Part shown: positions 1-8,978 of the stretch, piece by piece | Layout of the letters: each line of letters begins with the position of its first letter | How positions within the stretch are numbered: the stretch's first letter is position 1 | NCBI GenBank assembly: GCA_963969495.1 | Contig: OZ018329.1 | Location: 74,848,912-74,912,911, forward strand | Origin: Ceratothoa steindachneri | Taxonomy: Eukaryota > Arthropoda > Malacostraca > Isopoda > Cymothoidae | Length of the DNA: 64,000 nt | Reading direction: 5' to 3' | Notes under the pieces: generated by a model | Database searches by the model: none | Told to the model about the DNA's origin: nothing | The model's input: only the letters and a program-made list of their open reading frames with translations | Made by a program: the position numbers and the translations under genes

Positions 1-59
1 GAAAATGTTATGTCTGACTCTGAATACTGATGAAATTATTCGAAATACATATATCATCT

Positions 60-646
60 GAATTGCAGGAAATCGACGTGTCTCACATTATCCATAAAGT
101 AAAAAAAAAAAGCAAAAATGTTTCGGAAGTCACCTGTGAGGAATAATGTGTTGTAAGAATACGTTAAACAGGAACACAGAAAAATATTATATCTATTGTT
201 GTATTTTAAAACTAGGTGGAACAGTCTTTTAGACATGTTAGAACGCTTTATTGAAATAAGATCATCCGTGTCGAAAGCTCTCATTGATCTCAGTGAAGAT
301 AAGGATCATTTTAAACTTGATAAACAAGAAGTTGATGTAATTCGTGGCATCGCTAGAACCATTAAAACTTGCTCTTGAAAAGCTAGAGAAAAGAGAATCG
401 AATTTACTTTGGGCAGAATATATTATTTCTTTTGTCTTGAACGAACTAAAACAACTGAACACTGCTTTTTCTAGAGAACAAAACAAATAACGTGATACTT
501 AAATTCAACGAAAAACAGAGAGAAAAAACGAGAAAGTGACGAGTTTTTTACATTACCACACTGGTGCAAAAAATTATGAAAGGTTCACAAGTGATAGCAG
601 TTTGCCAGCCTTACCTAATAAGGCAATGATAATTTTATCAACACAA
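60..646 (+). pseudogene. hAT transposase fragment (central part), interrupted by LINE copy A
   Basis: Decayed hAT-superfamily transposase, the cut-and-paste enzyme of hAT DNA transposons. The conserved motif TRWNSLLDMLERF is encoded near 212-250, followed by residues typical of the hAT core (SVSKALIDL). After about 360 the reading frame shifts by one base and continues with LALEKLEKRESNLLW and later EKVTSFL. The frame runs to about 646, where it is cut by the poly(A) end of a minus-strand I/Nimb-like LINE; the gene resumes at 7306. The part upstream of the TRWNS motif is weaker, and the true 5' end lies before the window. Multiple stops and frameshifts make it non-functional. The superfamily is called from motifs only; the family within hAT is not determined. 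Confidence 0.75.
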
Positions 647-875
647 TAATTTTTTTTTTTAAGGAGCTATCTGGCGACTGCCCACTTGGGCATAAGTCGC
701 CGCAAACAAACAGCCCAGTTCTAGGCAACTTTAAAATAAAAAATTTAACAGAAACAACAATAAAAAGGGATAACAATCAGGGAGCAAGCTCCGGCGTCGG
801 GGAGAGGTCCCCCCCCGGCACAGGAGCCTGCGACCTACAAAATAACAAAACAAACAACAATAACAAAAAAACAAG

Positions 876-3800
876 TTAAATACAAGGGAAAAGGCCGGCC
901 TCGCCCAAAAAGTCTATCAGTCCACAAGTCATGGTGCACGCACTCGACCCGAGTACAAGGGGCAGGCAGTAGCGACCCCGCCCATCCCGGTACTGGGACA
1001 GGTAACGTGCGCGAAGATCACCCAGACTGGGACATTCGACAAGAATGTGCCGAACCATCTGGGGGACGACGCAATCGTCGCAATAGGGCGCAGGCGAGCG
1101 CTCCATCAAATAGCGATGCATCACACGAGTGTGTCCGATTCGGGAAACGACAGAAAGCGACCTGAAGCCATCGCGGCATTTGGGGATAGGTCCATGGGAA
1201 CAGTCGCGGCGCAATGGCACGCAACTTTAAGTTCCCTTCGACCGTCTCCCATCTTCTTTGCCAAGCAGTCCGAAGAGCTGCCCGTATTCCTGCCATGTAG
1301 TCAGTGTGAGGAAGAGCGAAACGCTGGTCCGGTCGCAGAGTCCTCGCGGACTTTTTGGCGCCCTCATTCCCCGCAATGCCTACATGTCTAGGAACCCAGC
1401 AGAAGATAATCTCGACATCTGCTCCGCTCGCAAAAAAACCGTGGCGTCACGGATATCGCGAACCAGGGGATGCGGAGATTCCAATGCCCAGAGAGCACTC
1501 AGGGCGCTTTGTGAGTCGCTATAGATCACAATCCGGTCTCCGAACCGGGCACGTCGCGTAATCTCCCGTACCGAGTGGTGTATTGCCACCAGCTCGGCCG
1601 TGAAGACAGACGCAGCGCCTGGTAGAGCACCGCTGACTTCAAACAGAGGGGATACGGCGTGGAAGCCGACCCCCTCTTGGGACTTGGAGCCATCCGTATA
1701 CACTGGCACGGTTCCAGCGTAACACGAAGTGTGCTCCAAAAAGGTCGAACGCAATACTCCCTGCGCTGTACAAGCTTTGGGAGCAGAGGCGTGGCGACAA
1801 ATAGCCAAATGTTGTACCCTCCAGGGTGGCGTCATGGGCAGAACAGGGGAGCCACCGGCCCGAGAGCAATATCTACCTCTCGAAGAAGTTTCCTGGCCCT
1901 AAACCCAAAGGGCTTAGGGTATGACTGAAGTCTCTCGGCGGCATAGGCACCATCGAGATCAGCTGCAGAAGCAGTGAGAGCCGTTGGTGACTGAGGGAGG
2001 CGCCGGGCTCGAACTTTACAGGCGAGTGATGCACTGCGCGCGGCGCAGAACGAGTGGCATATCCCCAGCATCGACCAACAGGCTCTCAATGGGGGAAGTG
2101 TAGAAGGCAACGGTCGCAGGATCGGTGTGGTGGATCGAATCCACCTTCCGCAATAAACGCTCGGCTGCGGATGCATAAGACTCGCATCCGTATTAAAGCT
2201 TCGAACGAACAAAGGATCGATAAAAAAGTAGGGCAGTAGTCCTATCAGCGCCCCAGGCACTGAACGCCACGGAACGGAGAATGTCCATGGCGCGGGTACA
2301 AGAGACCCTAAGGCTGCGAATATGAGCCTCCCAGGTGAGGCGTCGGTCGAATACAAGACCGAGGAAACGGTGCAATTCCACCACATCCAGGCACACCCCA
2401 TTAAGAAACAAATCTGGGTCGGGGTGAAGCCGTAGATGGCGGCAGAAGTGCACCAACCTAGTTTTGCCAAATAAAACTAAAACCTGTGCGCGTCGGCATA
2501 GCGAGAGACGCGGCTCAATGCCTGTTGGAGTCGACGCTCCACAGTTGGCATCTGGGCCGTGCCAAAAGAGATCGAAAGGTCGTCCACGTAGAGCGTAGCG
2601 AGAACATCTTCCGGCAGCACCGAGGTGATGCCGTTGATGCTCAGGGCAAAGAGTGTGACACTGAGGACAATTCCCTGAGGGGCAACCTCTTCCTGCTCCT
2701 TAAGGCCGGAGAAGGCTCCCCCCCCCCACCCGTACGCGGAATCGACGATCTCGCAAAAATTCAGATATAAACATTGGGAGGCGTCCCCTCGCCGCCATCG
2801 TGTGGAGAGTCTCCATGAGACCGTATCGCCATGCGGTATCATAGGCCTTCTCCAGATCGAAAAACACCGTGGCGTAGTGATGTCTACGAAGGAAAGCCTC
2901 GCAGACGGCATTTTCCAGTCGGAACAGAGCATCCGACGTAGAGTGGAACTTGCGGAAGCCGCACTGTGCGGAAGACAGATGGCCTCCGCTGTCCAGGAAA
3001 AAGGCTAATCTAACATTTACCAATTTCTCCATCAACTTGCGCACGCAAGAGGTTAGAGAGATTGGGCGGAAACCGGTCGGAGTAGAGTGATCTCTCCACA
3101 GTTTGCGAAAGGCGAGCACAGTAGCGATTCACCAGGAGTCTGGGGAAGACCCTCCCCCCAGATCCTGTTGAACAAATCTAACAGAAAGGCCATGCCTCGC
3201 TCACCCAGGTGTCGAAGCATGGCGTACGGGACATCGTCCGGACCATACGCAGTGTCCGCGCACGAAGCGAGAGCAGAGCACAACTCACTCACAGTAAACT
3301 TGTCGTTGAAGGGTTCTCCGCCTCTGGAGGTAAAGTCCAGCCGGCGGCCTTCCGCGAAATCACGACGTGCATTGAATGCTGGCGGAGCAGCATCCCGGCT
3401 AGAGAATGCGAAAAAAACGGTCGCTAAGGATTCCGCCACGGACGCGGGGTCCGAGATTGCGGTCCCATTCTCATGGAGAACGGGAAGGGAATCCTGCGAG
3501 AACATGCCCCGAATACTTTTGACTCGCTTCCACACCTCTGCTAAAGGGGTCTTCCCGTTAAGTGAAGACACGTATGCCCGTCAAGAAGAGCGGCGGGCGT
3601 GCTTCGAAAAATATACCGGAACCTAGCCCTAGCCCGACGAAATTCAGCGACAGTGAAATCGTTCGGGCGGCGCTTATAGCGCATGTAGGCATAACCCTTC
3701 TGTTTGAGGGCCGTCTCACACTCGGCCGACCACCATGGGAGTGGTCGGTGTGCAAAACGGCCAGACGTCCTAGGAATAGTAGTCAGGCCCACGGCGATGA

Positions 3801-4600
3801 GGTTGCCGGAGAAGAACTCAACGGCCTCATCTACCGACCTAAACTCCTCGACTGAGATAGAGAATTCAGTCATTTCTCGAAATGCAGGCCACCGCGACCG
3901 CGGAAAGCACCACCGAGGTGGGCTCTCAGGCAGCAGTTGCCCTGAAAATGATATTTGAATGGGAAAGTGATCACTACCATTGAGGTCATCGACCACCCCC
4001 CCCAATCAAAATCAGGCTGTGCATCCGAAGAGCACAAAGATAGATCAAGGTAAGAAAATGAAGCGTTTCTCGGACAGTGATGCGTAAACTCATCCACGTT
4101 TAGGACTCCTATCTCAAGCTCTTCAAACAGATAGGCAAGGACCTGTCCCCTGGGATTTATGGAGTAATCTCCCCAGAGAGGATGCCTGCCATTCAGATCT
4201 CCAAGCAAGAGAAAGGGGCTCGGCAACCGTGCCACGATCGGCGGAAATCCCCCGCGTCGAAGTCAGCTGACGGTAGATTGATTGTATACCTCCTATCCAG
4301 GTGCAGCTTCACAGCCACTGCCTGAAAGGAGGTATCTAAAGAGAAAGGAAGAATGGAGACATCATGCCGGGTGTAAATCGCGTATCCCCCAGCCCGGCCA
4401 TCCCGTAGTGGTGGGGTCGAAAGACCCTTATACCCCGGGAGGGAGGCAGGGGGCACGCCACTAGCATGGTCTGCTGCAAAAAAGATAGCTAACGGGGAAC
4501 GGGACGAGACGAGCCTCCGCAGCTCCTCCCAGTTGGCCCGGAGTCCACGGCAATTCCATTGAAGGAATATGCCCTTCAGGCCTACCTCGGAGGAGACGCG
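876..4600 (-). pseudogene. LINE copy A ORF2: endonuclease, reverse transcriptase, RNase H (broken)
   Basis: Remains of the polyprotein that nicks target DNA and copies the LINE RNA into it. Minus-strand pieces in order: the endonuclease (4456-3541; LLLGDLNGRHPLWGDYS near 4200 and SDHFPIQ near 3970), RT (3571-2193; FRPISLTSCV near 3065, VFFDLEKAYDTAW near 2860, the YVDDLSISFG active-site box near 2590), RNase H (about 1760-1400; YTDGSKS, FTAELVAIHHS, YSDSQSAL), and a short zinc-type C-terminus (CDDCVVPQMVRH near 1070). At least six frame changes separate the pieces. The same domains occur with different lesions in copies B and D, so these breaks are copy-specific decay and not family features. 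Confidence 0.85.
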
Positions 4601-4639
4601 AAGGCCCTCCTCGAACAGAAGACCCTCACGGGAATGGCC

Positions 4640-6765
4640 GTACGCTTCCCAGGGGCAGAACCCCGGGCGCTGAAGGCGTTGTCACCTTCGAGGACTTGTT
4701 GAGGGAGATTGGGCTCGCCATGCGAGTCTTTTCCTCCCTCCACCTCGAAACCTTAGGCGATCGTTGCGGCTTCGGAGGCGGGGGGCCCTCTTTTCGAGGA
4801 ACCACCGTCTCCGAGCCACTCGCTCCACCTCCAGGCGTGGGCGTAGGAGCCGAAGCTCCTTTGTTGCTGTCCTCCTTTCGGAGGCCAGCTTTAGGAACCG
4901 TGGAAGATGGCCTAGCGACCAACTTCAGGGGTTTTGCCTCCTGTGAGTCTAACGACTCGGTAGGGCGCGTGGCCGTTTCGTCTTACGGGAAACGGTCACG
5001 CCTGGGAAAGAGGGAAAAGCCCTGGTTTTAGCCGGGTCTGGCCGTGAACCCTTTTTGCCGCCAGCTTTACCAGGGAAGCGCCCGGGTTGAGTAGAGCCCG
5101 CAGAAGGGCTCCGAATGGGCGCAGAAACAACCATGCTCGTTGGCCTAGATGGACCAGGAGCAGAGGGTGGCTTTCTAACTATTGAGGCATATGACGTCCC
5201 AGGCAGAGCCTGGCGCGCCAGGACCAAATCCTTAGCCTCGCGGAATGAGAGTCGATACTGGGCCTGAACAACCAGGATTTCTTTCTCAAGGAGATATGCA
5301 CCACAGTGCTTCGAAGAAGCGGGGTGCAGCTCTCCGCAATTGACACACTTGGCCACACATGATTTAGACTTATTGTGTGCAGCCTTGGAGCAATTTACAC
5401 AGACTTCGGGTGACCCAGACTTTGCACGTCTACATGAGCGATTCGTATGGCCGAAGCGGTGACAGTAATAGCACCGCCACGGAGTGGCACGAATGCCTTC
5501 ACGCGGTAGCGGTACCAACCGGCACGCACCGACTCAGGGAGTGTAGGGGTGGGTCTCGAGGCCCCTCCCTGTTTTCTTATCACACGTTTGACTTTGACCG
5601 CCCCATGGTGGGACAGCTCTAAGGTGATGTCCTCTATGGAGTAGTTAATGAGTTGCATCGCATAAACTACTCCTTTCACAAAGTTCATGGTAGAGTGCGG
5701 CGTCACACTCACCGGGGTGCCATGAAGTGTCCGAAGAGTACTTATCTTGGCCGCCTCAGCGGGATTCGCCGCATTCGCCAGAAGGCTCCCTTCCGAGAAA
5801 CGGGTCTCCTTCGGCTCTCTACCAATTACACTAGCTAATCCTCTCCTCTGATGGATCACGTTGCCCTTAGCCAACATGCTGCCATCAGTGGAGCGAATGA
5901 CGAGGAAGCTTTTGAAGCCAGCGGGCTCGAAAACGCCAGGTAACCTCTGAATCAATTGCACCGATGTTATCGAAGCTCCGCCCTGTGCACTTTTGGTCTT
6001 TGTCATATTCGGGGGCTCTGCACCCCGGGGGCAGAGGGGCCGGATGTGCCGATCTTAACTTGGTCGCTTGCCAAAGTGGCAGCAGACACATCCAACTCGC
6101 AGCTCCCGCGGATGAAGAGGACCTTCTCCGAAATGGAGAAGGACCTGGTAGGCGCAGGGGCACCGCTCGGAGGAGATCCCTCCCCTCCTTGCACTGCCTC
6201 AGAAACCATAGCCGTTTGAGGAGGACCTTGCATAGAGGCGGATTCGGGTTTGGTGCTTGGCGCCGAGCCCGGATTCCCCCCCATGGAAGGCCCTACCGTC
6301 TGAGGCTGGGTTTCCTTAAGGACCATGTCTATCACAGGAGAGGCCTCCAGTTGGCCATCTCCTTCCAGGACATCGCAGGTCCCCTTGGCAGTGTCACCAG
6401 TCTTGTGTGGGGAGGCACAGGCCTTGACCCCGGCAAGGTTTAAAATTCTTGCCAGCAGGTCTTTTGAGGGAAGCGAACGAAGGGGCCTGGCTTCCCTCTC
6501 CCCCATAACGGGGTTTGCCGTACCGAGCCGCTTGCCCGAGGGGCGGTCGGCAATGGGCTGCCTGCTGGCTTTCTTGGCAGTCCCCTTCCCCCGTAGGCGT
6601 AGGAGAGGAGTAAGCCTCCTCTCCGGTTAAAGAAATATGGAGGGTCCCCTGCGCAAGCACAAGGGGGGAAGGGGCCCCTATTTTTCGGGGCAGCTGCCCG
6701 AGGGCGGCTCCGTTGGTGTACAAGGGGGAATGGGGAGATATTTTTTTTTTTGCATACATGGGCAT
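4640..6765 (-). pseudogene. LINE copy A ORF1: gag-like protein with three CCHC knuckles (broken)
   Basis: ORF1 of I-type LINEs is an RNA-binding protein that coats the element's RNA. The likely start is at 6765 (MPMYAK), in the same context as copies B and C. The N-terminal half is low-complexity and rich in Pro, Ser, Gly and Lys. A conserved globular part follows (FEPAGFKSFLVIRSTDGSML near 5920; FVKGVVYAMQLINYS near 5640). Then come three knuckles at about 5470-5310: CYYCHRFGHTNRSC (CX2CX4HX4C), CVNCSKAAHNKSKSC and CVNCGELHPASSKHC. The C-terminus is basic and Pro/Ser rich. The frame breaks at about 6500, 6000 and 5500, so no intact protein is made. Comparison with copies B and C supports one ancestral ORF of roughly 650-700 codons. 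Confidence 0.8.
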
Positions 6766-7305
6766 GGTGACCCTCTTTTTTATACGGGACGCAATAGCTC
6801 ACCACCTCTCGCAGTTGCCCGCACTGCAAGACGTGCTTACAGGCCTAGCAGAGCCAGTCGCCGCCATTTGGGACCACCCCTCCCGCCTGGTGGCCTGGCA
6901 GTCCATTCGCATGGTGGCTCCACCTTGAACACGGCGTAAAAAAGATAGATTGTGAAGAGGAGAGGAAAAGGGGATGTGAGGAAGGTATGGGTGGGGATGA
7001 AGCAGGTTGTTAAAAAAACCCATTCCGAACCGGAGCTCAGGGGTTAGGGAACGTTGTCCCCTTTTCCCCCAGCCCCGTACCGGGACGGTTGGCTTGAGAA
7101 GAAGGTCAGTATCTACCCTGTGAAATTAGATGCTGACCAAAGAAATTTGTGGGAGAGGTTGTATGAAAAGCGACCAGGTAGGGGAGAAATACAGGCTATT
7201 TGAAGGAAGGAAGAGAGGCTAAGCTGGGGCCGGACGGAGCGCTGGATCCCGTCAGCACGGCGGCCAGGATGGCAAATCGCCGCGCCCCTTACGGGGTCAG
7301 CACAA

Positions 7306-7662
7306 CAAATGTTTCATCGCCTTTTTGGAGAACCTGCTAATTCTCTATCTAGCGAAGTAGATGAATTTGATTATGTACAAGAATCATCAACTGTCCCTCT
7401 ACGTAATGCAATGACTTTAGCTGACAAGCAATATACATTCATTAAAGCATCCGAGTCAGAGTACGACACAAAAAAACACCTACAAACACCAAAACAAGTA
7501 ATGTAGAACAGTTTAAAAATGAATTTGCAACTTTCGAAGTAACAGGAGTAAAGACTCGGAAAATTACTCTTGATTTGAGTGTTTTAAATACCATTGCACC
7601 CACCTCAATAGAATCTGAATGGGTGATCTCAATGGTCAAAGTATTGACCATGTCTGCTTTTT
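7306..7662 (+). pseudogene. hAT transposase fragment (C-terminal), continuation of 60-646
   Basis: Second half of the hAT gene split by LINE copy A. It opens with QMFHRLFGEPANSLSSEVDE, continues after a one-base shift near 7480 with VEQFKNEFATFEVTGVKTRK, and ends with LNTIAPTSIESEWVISMVKV, which corresponds to the hAT C-terminal dimerisation motif (PTSVESERAFS in many hAT proteins). The stop is at about 7662. The change of the usual R to W within the ESE(R) motif, together with the frameshift, indicates an old inactive copy. Confidence 0.7.
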
Positions 7663-8060
7663 GAAATCTTATTATAAAAATTTATTTATTTAGTTTAAAG
7701 TAACTTTTTTTCACTTAATTTTCAAAGAATATTTTTTGTCATATTCATTATTTAGTTTTTTATGTTAAAACTGATTTTTTTGTGGAATTTAATTTTTTAA
7801 CTATACAAAGATTACGATTTTATCATACATATACTCTATTCAGCATTCACTAGTCAGTATGGATATGAATTTGACGTAGAACATAAATTAAGAGATTATT
7901 CAAAACACTGATACTATTTTTTAGATTTATTTCTTATACTAATATAATTTAATTTTAAAATTAAATTATCAATCTTATCCCGTAATTTCCCGGGAAGAGA
8001 GCATATTTTTCACGGAATCCCGCGAGAAGCAAAAATCCCGGGAAATGAGGAGCCCACTCA
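7663..8060 (+). repeat. AT-rich 3' non-coding part of the hAT element with CCCGGGA subterminal repeats
   Basis: AT-rich sequence with no coding signal follows the hAT stop. At 7976-8053 there is a cluster of short CCCGnGA/CCCGGGA motifs (TTTCCCGGGAAG, AATCCCGCGAG, AATCCCGGGAAAT). Such repeated subterminal motifs are common at hAT ends, where the transposase binds. The exact element end and target duplication could not be fixed. Confidence 0.45.
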
Positions 8061-8160
8061 ACTCTTTAGATAGGAATCCTGCTACAAAGATCTTCAAGAG
8101 GTATAACACCGCGGTACCTTCCTCTGCATCAGCGGAACGATTGTTTTCGTATAGTGGCAT
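8061..8160 (+). pseudogene. second hAT transposase relic (C-terminal dimerisation motif)
   Basis: A short coding remnant, NPATKIFKRYNTAVPSSASA followed by ERLFSYSGM, matches the hAT C-terminal dimerisation domain (consensus like FNTxLPSSASxERLFS). It differs from the motif at 7590-7660, so it belongs to another hAT element. The first hAT (1-8060) probably inserted next to or into it. It stops abruptly at about 8160, where a LINE fragment begins. Confidence 0.65.
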
Positions 8161-8770
8161 GGCTCCTTCCTTTCCCTTTTCCTTACTTTTCTAAACTTTA
8201 TTCTATCTTAATTCATTTTGTATCGAAATATGACTACTACATTTAGCCATGGCCCCCAGTCCACAGCAGGCCTCCAGTGGTCGGAAGGTGCTAAGAAGCT
8301 TTGGGTTTGTAGTTTATCTTGTTGTTGTTACTTTCTAAGATTCTTATTTTGTTTGGCGAAAATGAATCTAACCCTGGCCATATCCATCGTAAATTCTGCA
8401 AATTATTCTACTGCAACATCCGTGGTCTCTATGGTAACTTGAGAGAGCTTTCTGCTGCCTCAACTAAATAGGAGACATACCTCTGAACTTATTTTGCCTA
8501 ATTTTAATAAGCCAATGCAATTTCTGAGGAACTCTTTACCTCGAGCGCAAGTGTTGTCTGTATATACTCGAGCGGGATTTAATGCTTCAGTTTTAGTAAG
8601 TATGAATATGGATGTCATGAGATCATGATTATTAGAGTATGCAGCCGTTTTAATAATTTTTATATTTTTAGCCTTTATAGACCGCCCCCCCCCCCCCCCC
8701 GCCGACCCGACTTAAATGACAGTATTTATGATTGCCTTCTAAACTCATATAATCATTTTGCAGAATTAGA
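8156..8770 (+). pseudogene. LINE 5' fragment: start of an AP-type endonuclease ORF
   Basis: A non-LTR fragment. A hydrophobic stretch (LLLLLSKILILFGENES) is followed by CNIRGLYGNLRELSAAS at about 8405-8455, a typical start of a LINE endonuclease domain, then by RRHTSELILPNFNKPMQFL and VYTRAGFNAS at 8470-8600. The residues expected between RELSAAS and RRH (catalytic Glu region) appear deleted near 8468. Later sequence (SLYRPPPP near 8670-8700) includes a C-run. It is truncated before the catalytic Asp/His boxes, so it is dead. The CR1/RTE-X clade is only a guess. The first 300 bp are repeated inverted at 63701-64000. Confidence 0.6.
8683..8700. repeat. poly(C) run within the LINE fragment
   Basis: An uninterrupted run of about 17 C residues. 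It lies where the endonuclease ORF would read a proline stretch, so it is probably an expansion in this copy. Confidence 0.8.
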
Positions 8771-8779
8771 TTTCCTTTC

Positions 8780-8865
8780 TTAAACGACTTCTCTAAATGT
8801 TTTCAAATGGTGAACTTTAAAATGAAAGTTTATTATTCATGAAAAAAGGACAAAAGAATAAGAGG
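8780..8865 (+). pseudogene. Tc1-like transposase fragment, left part, split by the CR1-like LINE
   Basis: Coding-like sequence ending in KKDKRIRG reads, across the LINE insertion, into GIRLPW and SIENMWG at 21421 onward. That is the Tc1 pattern (..GIxLLxWPxxSPDLNPIENxWG). The left part is weak alone. Support comes from frame continuity across the proposed TAAGAGG target duplication (8859-8865 and 21414-21420). Confidence 0.4.
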
Positions 8866-8978
8866 AACAAAGAGTAACAACAAGGAGTAACAACAAGGAA
8901 AGAAGGTACCCTAGGAGACCTTACGGTCCATTCAAAGAGGGTACCTTTGGACTAGCAATCGAGCGGGCACAAGGCTGC

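Larger units (their letters stand above)
647..7296 (-). mobile_element. I/Nimb-like LINE, copy A (full length, decayed)
   Basis: Non-LTR retrotransposon on the minus strand, 6.65 kb. The 5' end is at 7296 and begins with a CCCCGTAAGGGG hairpin also found at the starts of copies B, C and a fourth 5' end. The 3' end is a T-run (poly(A) on the minus strand) at about 649-660, preceded by the family's conserved 3' motif around GGCGACTTATGCCC. Flanks give TCAACACAA (638-646) and TCAGCACAA (7297-7305), a 9-bp target duplication with one mismatch, and the hAT reading sense resumes across the site. It encodes a CCHC ORF1 and an ORF2 with AP-type endonuclease, RT and RNase H, all broken by frameshifts and stops. 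The I-superfamily assignment rests on this domain order and on the QWNCRGLRANWEEL endonuclease start seen in copy B. Confidence 0.85.

Noticed and set aside
27..46. hammerhead ribozyme core (CTGATGA...CGAAA)
   Set aside because: The segment between the core boxes cannot form stem II, and no pairing stems I or III were found.
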